DNA of 5,933 nucleotides from an uncultured Fusobacterium sp. (GTDB lineage Bacteria; Fusobacteriota; Fusobacteriia; Fusobacteriales; Fusobacteriaceae), in assembly GCA_900545035.1 (NCBI GenBank), contig UQXM01000114.1, positions 1 to 5,933 of the forward strand, written 5' to 3'. Position 1 is the first letter of the stretch. Every line of letters starts with the position of its first letter. The notes below the pieces were generated by a model, which saw nothing but the letters and a program-made list of their open reading frames with translations, was not told the origin of the DNA and searched no databases. Both the position numbers and the translations under genes were made by a program. Of this stretch, positions 1 to 5,933 are shown piece by piece.

Positions 1-1
1 T

Positions 2-97
2 AAAGATAAATACTCTTTTATAGATGGAGAATATATGGTAGTAGAATCTTTAGAGAAAGAAGAGATAGAGAGATTATATAATTTATTAGTAGAATAA
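2..97 (+). CDS. C-terminal end of an unidentified protein (5' part outside window)
   Basis: An open frame enters from the left edge and runs 31 codons to a TAA at 95-97. It reads as a plausible protein end: an aromatic stretch (YSFIDGEYMVVE) followed by a charged amphipathic helix (ESLEKEEIERLYNLLVE). Codon choice (TTA, GAG, ATA, AGA) matches the following gene. It points the same way as the DUF4274 gene and ends 77 bases before it, so it is probably the upstream member of the same cluster. The fragment is too short to assign a family. A small immunity-type protein would suit the neighbourhood, but this is a guess. The frame could be fortuitous, although the composition argues against that. 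Confidence 0.6.
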   Translation, partial: KDKYSFIDGEYMVVESLEKEEIERLYNLLVE

Positions 98-127
98 GTT
101 AGAAAGTCTAACTAAAGATAGTTTAGA
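97..127 (+). promoter_or_regulatory. Overlapping alternative hairpins in the leader before the DUF4274 gene
   Basis: A perfect 7-bp inverted repeat (AGTTAGA at 97-103, TCTAACT at 107-113, 3-base loop) starts on the last base of the upstream stop codon. The right arm can instead pair with AGTTTAGA at 120-127 with a one-base bulge. The two hairpins exclude each other. No T-run follows, so neither looks like a normal intrinsic terminator. A role as an RNA-processing or weak attenuation element is possible, but chance in AT-rich DNA is equally likely. No convincing -35/-10 pair was seen in 98-174. Confidence 0.2.
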
Positions 128-174
128 AAAAAGAGAAATTTAAGAGATTTTAAAACTTATAGGAGGTTGAAATT

Positions 175-753
175 ATGTTAAAAGTAGAAGATATTTTAAG
201 AGAAGATGTCGATTGGGAAGATATAGAGATAGATGAAGATGAGTTTGATGAGTTAGAAACAGCTTTAATTATAGATTATCTAAAGAAAAATACTCCAAAA
301 GAAAGACAGCTTTTAGCAATAGATTGGAATTTTGATAATTCTAAAGAAGTTATTAAATGGATAGCAGAACAGCCTGATACTGATAAAGGAACTGCACTAT
401 TTTTATATTGGTATATGAATCCTCAATTTTTTAAGAAATATGAAAATAGAAAAGAATGTGAAGAGGAGGGTGATTGGGTTTTAGAAGATTTTGATATTGT
501 AGAAACTCTTGAAAAAAATTATATTTCAGGATTTTATAAAAATCAAAAATATGCTTTTAATCCTAAAAATGATGAGTACTCTGGCTATGATTGGACAAAG
601 GAAGTTGATAAAGATGAGATGAAAGCTGAGATACCAAAAGAGATGTATATTGCTTTAGAGGGAGAAGTTTTAGAAAGTGCAGGCTGGGGAGAGGGAATAC
701 CTGACGACATTGTTCCTATTTTAGATAAACTTTGGGATATCTTTGAAGAATAG
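175..753 (+). CDS. DUF4274 domain-containing protein, immunity-like
   Basis: This is a 192-residue acidic protein with no signal peptide or membrane segment, so it is probably cytoplasmic. The core at residues 47-83 (IDWNFDNS, then KWIAEQPDTDKGTALFLYWY, then MNP) matches what I know of DUF4274: a W-N-[FW]-D helix start, a conserved 'P..D.GTAL..[FY]W' stretch and a following helix. An extremely acidic N-terminus (residues 1-30) precedes it. A C-terminal region of about 100 residues ends in a 'GWGEGIPDD' motif near residues 170-178. The start is fixed by AGGAGG at 161-166, eight bases before ATG. Its stop lies 17 bases before the next gene, which indicates an operon. DUF4274 proteins have no known biochemical activity. 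They recur in polymorphic-toxin immunity clusters, so immunity is inferred from family and context. Leucine is almost all TTA/CTT/CTA, unlike the TPR gene downstream. Confidence 0.75.
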   Translation: MLKVEDILREDVDWEDIEIDEDEFDELETALIIDYLKKNTPKERQLLAIDWNFDNSKEVIKWIAEQPDTDKGTALFLYWYMNPQFFKKYENRKECEEEGDWVLEDFDIVETLEKNYISGFYKNQKYAFNPKNDEYSGYDWTKEVDKDEMKAEIPKEMYIALEGEVLESAGWGEGIPDDIVPILDKLWDIFEE

Positions 754-770
754 GAAATGGAGGTGTAAAA

Positions 771-1874
771 ATGAGACTTGGCTATAAATGCAAAAAATGT
801 GGGAAACCTTTAGCATTTGATGGGCTATGTTGGGACTGCAGAATGGAAGAAAAACGAAAAATTGTTGACAGCTGGACCGAAAATGAAGTGCATGAAAAAA
901 TAAATCAAGTAATAGAAAAATTAAAAACTTCTGATGAAGATAATTTTTATAAAACAGAAGAATGTGAAATTTTTCATAATTTGATGACAAAAGGAATATA
1001 TGTAACAAGATTTTCCGAAATTGCCTGTGAGCGAGAAATATTTTATCCAAGCGAATTATATTACAAAGCAAACGAAAAAGTAAGAGATAAATTAATAGAA
1101 AAAATTATGAATACAAAATCTTCTGATGAGGGAAGTTGCCTTTTACTATGTCTTGCTATGATAGGAGATAAAAAATCACAAGATACACTTTATGAATTAA
1201 AGAAAAATCCTCGTCCATGGAGAAAAAAATTATATGTAGATCCTGATTTTTATGCTGAAGAGGGCGGCTGGACTTTTGACAGTGATAATAATTATATAAA
1301 ACTTAATTATGATAAATGTTTCTCCTTTGAAAAAGGAGAGAAAAAAGACGAAAACGGAACTTTTATAGCAAGAAAAAGAGGGGAAAAATGTCCTCACTGT
1401 GGCTGTGAAATGATAGATATTTTAGTTATTGACGGCAGAGATGAAAAATTTTCTTTCTTGGGACTTGACGGAATTATCACTGCTTCCTGCTGTCCAAACT
1501 GTGTAACTTTATCCGAAGGAATTTCAAACAAATTCAATCTTGACGGAACAAGTGAAATTTTAGAATTTGAAGGAGAAGAAGAAAATTATTTTAATGACGA
1601 AACTATAAATAAAATGACAGAAAATAAATTTATTGTTTCCGACAAAGAAAAATCATTGTTTTACGGAGGTTTTGAAAGCGATGTAAGTACAATAGGAGGA
1701 TTTGCCAACTGGGTGCAGGATTGGGAATACAGAGAGTGTCCGGAGTGTGGGAAAAAAATGAAATATCTTGCTCAAATTCATTGGGATACAATAATCGATT
1801 CTGCTGAGGGAACTTTATTTATAGAAATATGTCCTGATTGTAAAATAATTACAATGTTTCATCAGCAGACTTAA
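771..1874 (+). CDS. Cysteine-rich putative zinc-binding protein with DUF1963/YwqG-like C-terminus
   Basis: This is a 367-residue soluble protein with three paired-cysteine modules. The N-terminal one is CxxC-x9-CxxC (C7, C10, C20, C23). A middle pair is C207/C210 with C241/C244. A C-terminal pair is C323/C326 with C354/C357. Each could hold one zinc ion. Residues about 100-146 look like one or two HEAT-type helical repeats (LLLCLAMIGDKKSQDTLYEL). They are followed by a 'PRPWRKKLYVDPDFYAEEGGW' region at 147-167. The C-terminal block (GGFANWVQDW, CPECGKKM, LAQI, CPDC, ending in FHQQT) resembles the zinc-ribbon variant of DUF1963 (YwqG-like) proteins. That match is from memory and not proven. 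The start is supported by GGAGGTG at 759-765, five bases before ATG. It sits tightly between the DUF4274 and TPR genes, so it is probably co-transcribed with them. Molecular function is unknown. A role in toxin-immunity arrays is inferred from context. Confidence 0.65.
   Translation: MRLGYKCKKCGKPLAFDGLCWDCRMEEKRKIVDSWTENEVHEKINQVIEKLKTSDEDNFYKTEECEIFHNLMTKGIYVTRFSEIACEREIFYPSELYYKANEKVRDKLIEKIMNTKSSDEGSCLLLCLAMIGDKKSQDTLYELKKNPRPWRKKLYVDPDFYAEEGGWTFDSDNNYIKLNYDKCFSFEKGEKKDENGTFIARKRGEKCPHCGCEMIDILVIDGRDEKFSFLGLDGIITASCCPNCVTLSEGISNKFNLDGTSEILEFEGEEENYFNDETINKMTENKFIVSDKEKSLFYGGFESDVSTIGGFANWVQDWEYRECPECGKKMKYLAQIHWDTIIDSAEGTLFIEICPDCKIITMFHQQT
1319..1341 (+). repeat. Near-perfect inverted repeat inside the zinc-protein gene
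   Basis: TCTCCTTT (1321-1328) and AAAGGAGA (1332-1339) are perfectly complementary around a GAA loop. One G-U pair and one A-T pair extend the stem to 10 bp. It lies in codons for the linker CFSFEKGEKK, just before the middle cysteine pair. The right arm contains an SD-like AGGAG, but no start codon follows at a useful distance. Function, if any, is unknown. Confidence 0.4.
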
Positions 1875-1914
1875 AAACATCTTAAATCAATAAAATTTTT
1901 TTGGAGGTTTTACA

Positions 1915-4377
1915 ATGAGCAGAATTATTACAAAAGAAATCGCAGAAACTTTGGAAAGTTTTGAGTATTTGGGAGATATTTTTGATTATCTTGATAAAAT
2001 ACAACAGAAAAATGACTATACAGATGAAGAAATGGACAATGATTTGGATGTAGCACTTTGGAGAGCTTATGTTTATAATAACATGGATTCTTATGAATAT
2101 TATGAATTGTCGGAAAAAACTCTTGCAAAAGTAAAAGATGAGGGTATAAAAAATGGGGTTTGGTGTTATAGATATTCATGTGCTTTGGTATATCTCAGAA
2201 GATTTGACGAAGCTTTAGAATACAGCAGACTCGGAACAAAAACAGACCCTGCATATCCTTGGGGCTGGTTACAGCTTGGAAGACTTTGCTACAAATACAA
2301 TCTTTTAGAAGAAGCATATGCCGCAATCGACAAAGGGCTGGAACTTGTGCCAAATGATTATGAATTTTTAACTTTAAAAGATGATATAGAAAATGACAGA
2401 GGATATGCTTATGCAAATTCTCACTATATAGATGAAGAAACAGACAAAAATTATTCAAAAAGACTTATTGATATTGACAACGAAGAATTATACCAATCTT
2501 TCATTAATAAAAGTGATTTAGAGAAAAAATTGGATATTCTGCACAAAGAGGATAAAAACCAAGAAATTATTGATATAATTACTTCTCTGCCAAAAGAGGA
2601 ATTAAATTACAATATTCTCGGAAAACTTGCCAGAGCATATAATAACAATAATGAATGTGAAAAAGGAAAGGAAATTTTACTTTCACTAAAAGAAGAGGGA
2701 GAAAATGATTCTCTTTGGAATTTTCGTCTAGGGTATTCTTATTACTATTCTGAAAATTTCGGACAAAATCCACATTATCTTGAAGAAGCTGAAAAATATT
2801 TTGAAAAATGTCTGGAATTAAATCCTGAAGAGCCTGACGGAGATACTCTTTTAAGATTTGTATATTCTGATTTGGGAAACAGAAGACTGGACGAAGAAAA
2901 AAGCGATGAAGCTCTGGAATATTTTAAAAAAGCCAGAAATTTAGCAAAAGACAAAAATGATATTATGATTACTGAATCTGAACTTGCTTGGGCATACGAT
3001 TTTATTGGAAAATATGAAGAAGCTTACGAACATTTACAAACTGTTATTTCTTTAGGAAGAGATGATATTTGGGTTAATTCTGAACTAGGATATTGTCTTG
3101 CCGGACTGGGAAAATATCAAGAGGCTATTGAAAAATTTGAAAAATCTGTTGAGCTTGGCAGAAACGACGAATGGATATATGCAAGACTTGGCTCAGTGTA
3201 TAAAGAACTGGAAAAATTTGATATCGCTTTGGAAAATTACCAAAAAGCATTGGAAGCGGAACCTGAAAATATCTATGTTCTTTGTGAAATAGCTTGGATA
3301 TATGATAATATAAAAAATGATTGTACAAAAGGATTGGAATATTTGAACAAAGCCAAAGAATTGGGAAGAGATGATATTTGGATTAACTGTGAAATAGGCT
3401 GGGCATATAACCATATCTCCCAATATGAAGAAGCTCTTCCTTATTTAGAAAAAGCTAAAAATCTTGGCAGAGATGATGAATGGATTAATACTGAAATAGG
3501 TTTCTGCCTGAACAGATTGGAAAAATATGATGAAGCATTATTATATTTGGAAAGAGCTTTGGAATTGGGAAAAAATAATAAATGGTTTTATTCTGAAATG
3601 GGTTACTGCCTGAAAAAATTAGAAAATTACGACAGAGCTTTAGAAAATTATAAAAAATCTGAAGAAATGGGCAGAAATGACGAGTGGATAGTTTCCGAAA
3701 CAGCAGAGTGCCTTGAAAATCTTGGGCAGACAGAAAATGCTATTGAAAAGCTTAAATCTTTTGTTGTTACAGAAGAGGGAAACACTACTTCAATTAATTC
3801 TCAAATAGCTTATCTTTATGGAAAAATGAATAATTCCGAAGAAGCTCTGAAATATCTTTATGAAGCTGAAAAACTTGGAAGAAGTGATATTTGGCTGTAT
3901 TCTGAAATCGGCTGGAATTTAAGTGCAGAGCCTGAAAAATATGAAGAGGCACTGATTTATTTTGAAAAGGCTGTTGAACTTGGAAGAGATGACGAATGGA
4001 TTAACGGTCAGATTGGTTTTGTTTTATCAAAAACGGAAAAAAATAAAGAAGCTGTAATGTATTTGGAAAAAGCTAATTTCATAAATCCTGACAGCAGTTG
4101 GATATCTTATCATCTTGGAGCTTGTTACAGAAAATTGGGAGAAATTCAAAAAGCGACAGGAATTTTAAAACCTCTTTCAGAAAAAGGGGAATACAAAGGA
4201 TGGACAGAATTAGAACTTGCTTGGTGTTATGCTCTTATTGATGAGAAAGAGGAAGCACAAAAATATTTAAAAGAAGCTGACTCATATATTAGTGGAGAGA
4301 TAATTAATTCTCCTGAACTGAAAAAAGATTTTGATACTATTAAAGCTTTAATTTCAAATACAAGTTATCTGGCATAA
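1915..4377 (+). CDS. Large tetratricopeptide repeat (TPR) protein
   Basis: This is an 820-residue cytoplasmic scaffold-type protein with no signal peptide or transmembrane segment. An N-terminal helical region (1-80) is followed by two TPR-like units (about 81-155, e.g. RRFDEALEYSRLGTKTDP) and a charged linker (about 156-225). A second set follows, including 'GKLARAYNNNNE' and 'WNFRLGYSYYYSENF' (about 233-345). A long regular array then runs from about 352 to 758, with roughly twelve units of 33-36 residues. The consensus is W-I-x-x-E-[IL]-G-[YFW]-C-L, then K-Y-x-E-A-L, then YLEKA, then LGRDDE. The TPR signature positions (W, G/A, Y, A, A) are clear. TPR arrays form superhelices that bind partner proteins; the partner here is unknown. 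The start is supported by GGAGG at 1903-1907, seven bases before ATG. It is the last gene of the rightward cluster and ends at the shared terminator. A structural or adaptor role beside the putative immunity genes is inference. Confidence 0.9.
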   Translation: MSRIITKEIAETLESFEYLGDIFDYLDKIQQKNDYTDEEMDNDLDVALWRAYVYNNMDSYEYYELSEKTLAKVKDEGIKNGVWCYRYSCALVYLRRFDEALEYSRLGTKTDPAYPWGWLQLGRLCYKYNLLEEAYAAIDKGLELVPNDYEFLTLKDDIENDRGYAYANSHYIDEETDKNYSKRLIDIDNEELYQSFINKSDLEKKLDILHKEDKNQEIIDIITSLPKEELNYNILGKLARAYNNNNECEKGKEILLSLKEEGENDSLWNFRLGYSYYYSENFGQNPHYLEEAEKYFEKCLELNPEEPDGDTLLRFVYSDLGNRRLDEEKSDEALEYFKKARNLAKDKNDIMITESELAWAYDFIGKYEEAYEHLQTVISLGRDDIWVNSELGYCLAGLGKYQEAIEKFEKSVELGRNDEWIYARLGSVYKELEKFDIALENYQKALEAEPENIYVLCEIAWIYDNIKNDCTKGLEYLNKAKELGRDDIWINCEIGWAYNHISQYEEALPYLEKAKNLGRDDEWINTEIGFCLNRLEKYDEALLYLERALELGKNNKWFYSEMGYCLKKLENYDRALENYKKSEEMGRNDEWIVSETAECLENLGQTENAIEKLKSFVVTEEGNTTSINSQIAYLYGKMNNSEEALKYLYEAEKLGRSDIWLYSEIGWNLSAEPEKYEEALIYFEKAVELGRDDEWINGQIGFVLSKTEKNKEAVMYLEKANFINPDSSWISYHLGACYRKLGEIQKATGILKPLSEKGEYKGWTELELAWCYALIDEKEEAQKYLKEADSYISGEIINSPELKKDFDTIKALISNTSYLA
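2968..4188 (+). repeat. Array of about 12 imperfect 102-base repeats encoding TPR units
   Basis: The glycine codon of the G-R-[DN]-D motif recurs at 3055, 3157, 3364, 3466, 3670, 3877 and 3982. Degenerate versions lie at 3259, 3568, 3778, 4084 and 4186. Spacing is 102 bases in most cases, with small in-frame changes of 99, 105 and 108. Similarity is visible at DNA level, for example GGAAGAGATGATATTTGG at both 3055 and 3364, so recent duplication is likely. The repeats are coding and contiguous, which rules out a CRISPR array. Confidence 0.85.
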
Positions 4378-4384
4378 AATTTTA

Positions 4385-4423
4385 CGGGGTTTTTGCATTT
4401 CTGCATCAGCCCCGAAATTTTTT
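4385..4423. terminator. Shared bidirectional intrinsic terminator between convergent genes
   Basis: CGGGGTT (4385-4391) pairs with AGCCCCG (4408-4414), including one G-U. An inner TGCA/TGCA stem (4394-4397 with 4402-4405) closes on a TTTC loop across a small internal bulge. On the plus strand it is followed by AAA and six T (4418-4423), a good terminator for the TPR operon. On the minus strand the hairpin is followed by TAAAATTTT, a weaker U-tract for the peptidase operon. It starts eight bases after the TPR stop. The plus-strand T-tract overlaps the minus-strand stop codon of the peptidase (4424-4422). Confidence 0.85.
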
Positions 4424-5501
4424 AAAAACTATCAATTATATCTTTTGTAATATTTTCAGCAACTGCTTTTACAAGTTTTACTGTTTCAAGATAATCATCA
4501 TAAGAAATAAATCCATAATGAGAATGAGTATATCTTACAGGAATTCCCAAAACTATTGTAGGTATTCCTCCGTTTTCAATATGAATTTTGGAAGCATTTG
4601 TTCCTCCGCTCTCTCTTACAGTTTCCTGAATTTTGATATTATTCTCTTTTGCAATTTTTTTAATAAATTTCACAAGTCTTGGATTTGCAATCATTGTCGG
4701 GTCAATATGACGAACCTGCACCCCTCTTCTCAAACCTCCCTGACTTCTGAATTCCCCTCTGAAATTGTCATCAGCAGGAGGACCTTCCAAAACTATTGCC
4801 AAGTCAGGCATAACTTTTTGAACTGCAACAACTGCTCCACGACATCCCTCTTCCTCTTGAGAAGACAAAACTCCTGTAATATCTGCCGAAAGATTTTTTC
4901 CTTTCAGCTGTTTCATCACATCAATTATAACTGCACAGCCAACTCTGTCATCAAAAGCTTTTCCCAAAAACATTTTTGATTTTTCATTGTATGTACATTC
5001 TACATCAGGAATAACAGGAGCTCCTATCTCTATTTTAAAATCATTTACAGTTTCTTCATAAGAAGTTGTTCCCACATCAATAAACATATCTTTAATATCA
5101 GTAACTTTTCCTGCTTCTGCCTTTGAAGTAAAATGAGGCGGAATTGAAGAAATTATTCCCTCAATATATTCTCCCTCGTTGTTCTGCACCTTTACTTTGT
5201 GAGCAGGAATTTGCTGATTGCTCCAGCCACCTAAAGTTATAAATTTCAAAAGTCCGTTAGGTTCAATTGACTGTACCATAAATCCCACTTCATCAGAATG
5301 AGCATCAAGCATAATCACAGGTTTTGTTCTTTTTTCTTTTGGAATATTGTTTATATATAAATTTCTTATTTTATCTTCTTCTGTGTGATAATCATTTCCG
5401 ATTTCTTTTTTGGCAAGTTCTGCAATTTCATCTTCAAAACCTGAAACACCATTTGCATCACTTAATTTTTTTATAAGTTCGATTGAATAAGATTTTGACA
5501 T
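4422..5501 (-). CDS. M42-family metallo-aminopeptidase (FrvX/YsdC/glutamyl aminopeptidase type)
   Basis: This is a 359-residue cytoplasmic peptidase of the usual M42 length. The co-catalytic metal motifs are complete and in order. They are H68-x-D70 in MLDAHSDEVGF, the bridging D184 in FDDRVGC, E216-E217 in SSQEEEGCRGA (general base plus metal ligand), E239 in VLEGPPADD, and H326 in RYTHSHYG. A GGWSNQQIPAHKV stretch at 91-103 corresponds to the family's inserted PDZ-like/dimerisation domain. M42 enzymes form large tetrahedral (TET) oligomers that trim N-terminal residues from short peptides; some relatives were once annotated as endoglucanases. Substrate preference cannot be read from sequence. 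The start is fixed by AGGAGG (5512-5507), five bases before ATG. It lies 15 bases after the unknown gene at the right edge, so the two are probably co-transcribed. Confidence 0.92.
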   Translation of the reverse strand: MSKSYSIELIKKLSDANGVSGFEDEIAELAKKEIGNDYHTEEDKIRNLYINNIPKEKRTKPVIMLDAHSDEVGFMVQSIEPNGLLKFITLGGWSNQQIPAHKVKVQNNEGEYIEGIISSIPPHFTSKAEAGKVTDIKDMFIDVGTTSYEETVNDFKIEIGAPVIPDVECTYNEKSKMFLGKAFDDRVGCAVIIDVMKQLKGKNLSADITGVLSSQEEEGCRGAVVAVQKVMPDLAIVLEGPPADDNFRGEFRSQGGLRRGVQVRHIDPTMIANPRLVKFIKKIAKENNIKIQETVRESGGTNASKIHIENGGIPTIVLGIPVRYTHSHYGFISYDDYLETVKLVKAVAENITKDIIDSF

Positions 5502-5516
5502 TTCTGCCTCCTGTTT

Positions 5517-5933
5517 TTATAATTTTATATCTAAAAGCACAGCCCCTATTTTTATAAGAAGCTCGTCTGTTTCGTTTTTATTTTCTTCATAATATTCTTT
5601 AAAATTTTCCTGAATGTCCACAGTAACAGCAGGCGGATTTGGAGTTTTTAAAAATTCAAGGTGGGTATCTTTATCATCAATATTTTCTGAAATCTGCTCG
5701 TAAGCTTCTTCTGTTTTAACAACAATTCCTATAACTGCTTTTTTCAGCCTATGATATATTTCAAAATGAATAATATCATGCCTTGTTGGAAATATCATTA
5801 AGACAAAATCATCATATTTTTTATTAATATAACCCATTGCATGCTTTCTTTCAAGAATAAATTTTTTTATCTCTCCGCATTCCACTGTCACCCAAGTAGA
5901 TGATGGATTGTTTGCTATCAATTCTTTTATCTT
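5517..5933 (-). CDS. Uncharacterised protein, N-terminus outside window
   Basis: The frame is open to the right edge and encodes at least 138 residues. A TTG at 5921 could serve as a start, but no ribosome binding site precedes it and in-frame codons (KIKE) continue beyond it, so the gene most likely begins outside the window. I do not recognise the family. The visible part predicts an alpha/beta soluble domain: strands around DDFVLMIFP, DIIHFEIYH and AVIGIVVK, then an acidic helix-rich tail (NFKEYYEENKNETDELLIKIG). No signal peptide, membrane segment or cysteine cluster is seen. It stops 15 bases before the M42 peptidase, which it probably precedes in one transcript, so a link to peptide or amino-acid metabolism is possible but unproven. 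Confidence 0.7.
   Translation of the reverse strand, partial: KIKELIANNPSSTWVTVECGEIKKFILERKHAMGYINKKYDDFVLMIFPTRHDIIHFEIYHRLKKAVIGIVVKTEEAYEQISENIDDKDTHLEFLKTPNPPAVTVDIQENFKEYYEENKNETDELLIKIGAVLLDIKL

Noticed and set aside
98..174. A sigma-70 promoter ahead of the DUF4274 gene
   Set aside because: AT-rich hexamers are everywhere here, but no pair with good -35/-10 matches and proper spacing stood out.
721..1071. Minus-strand open frame of 116 codons opposite the start of the zinc-protein gene
   Set aside because: Rich in Phe, Leu, His and Ile, as expected from the complement of Lys/Glu-rich coding DNA. It has no ribosome binding site and lies inside a convincing plus-strand gene.
1875..1914. 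Terminator or promoter between the zinc-protein and TPR genes
   Set aside because: The T-run at 1895-1902 has no stem before it, and the 40-base gap is mostly accounted for by the TPR ribosome binding site.
2968..4188. Regularly spaced repeats as a CRISPR-like or tandem non-coding array
   Set aside because: The period is a multiple of three, the frame is uninterrupted and the units encode classic TPR helices with no unique spacers.
4518..4979. Plus-strand open frame of 153 codons inside the M42 gene
   Set aside because: It is antisense to a peptidase with complete metal motifs. Its product is Ser/Asn/Phe/Cys-rich with no domain-like pattern and no ribosome binding site.
5517..5921. TTG at 5921 as the true start of the right-edge gene
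   Set aside because: No ribosome binding site lies upstream and the frame stays open to the window edge, so the gene was annotated as partial.

Overview
The window is a strongly AT-rich stretch of bacterial chromosome. It has A/T-ending codons, AGA as the main arginine codon, dense coding and strong AGGAGG-type ribosome binding sites. This fits a low-GC anaerobe. The protein flavour suggests Fusobacteriota (Leptotrichia, Sebaldella or Fusobacterium type), with a low-GC Firmicute as the alternative. No rRNA or other taxonomic marker is present, so the assignment is an impression only.

Layout: two gene blocks converge on one shared terminator. The rightward block (1-4377) holds the last 31 codons of an unidentified gene, a small acidic DUF4274-type protein (175-753), a cysteine-rich putative zinc protein with a DUF1963/YwqG-like C-terminus (771-1874) and a large tetratricopeptide-repeat (TPR) protein (1915-4377). 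Gaps are 77, 17 and 40 bases, so the genes are probably one transcript. The leftward block, read from the right edge, holds an uncharacterised protein cut by the window end (5933-5517), then, 15 bases later, an M42-family metallo-aminopeptidase (5501-4422). A GC-rich hairpin at 4385-4414 lies between the two stop codons and can terminate both blocks.

How the genes may work together: DUF4274, DUF1963-like and long TPR proteins are, from general knowledge, often found in immunity or accessory gene arrays linked to polymorphic (contact-dependent) toxins. The rightward block can therefore be read as a run of immunity-type cytoplasmic proteins. No toxin, secretion or recombination gene is visible, so this is inference. 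The leftward block looks like ordinary peptide metabolism plus an unknown partner.

No tRNA, rRNA, CRISPR array, insertion sequence or convincing promoter was found. Every stretch longer than about 80 bases is coding.
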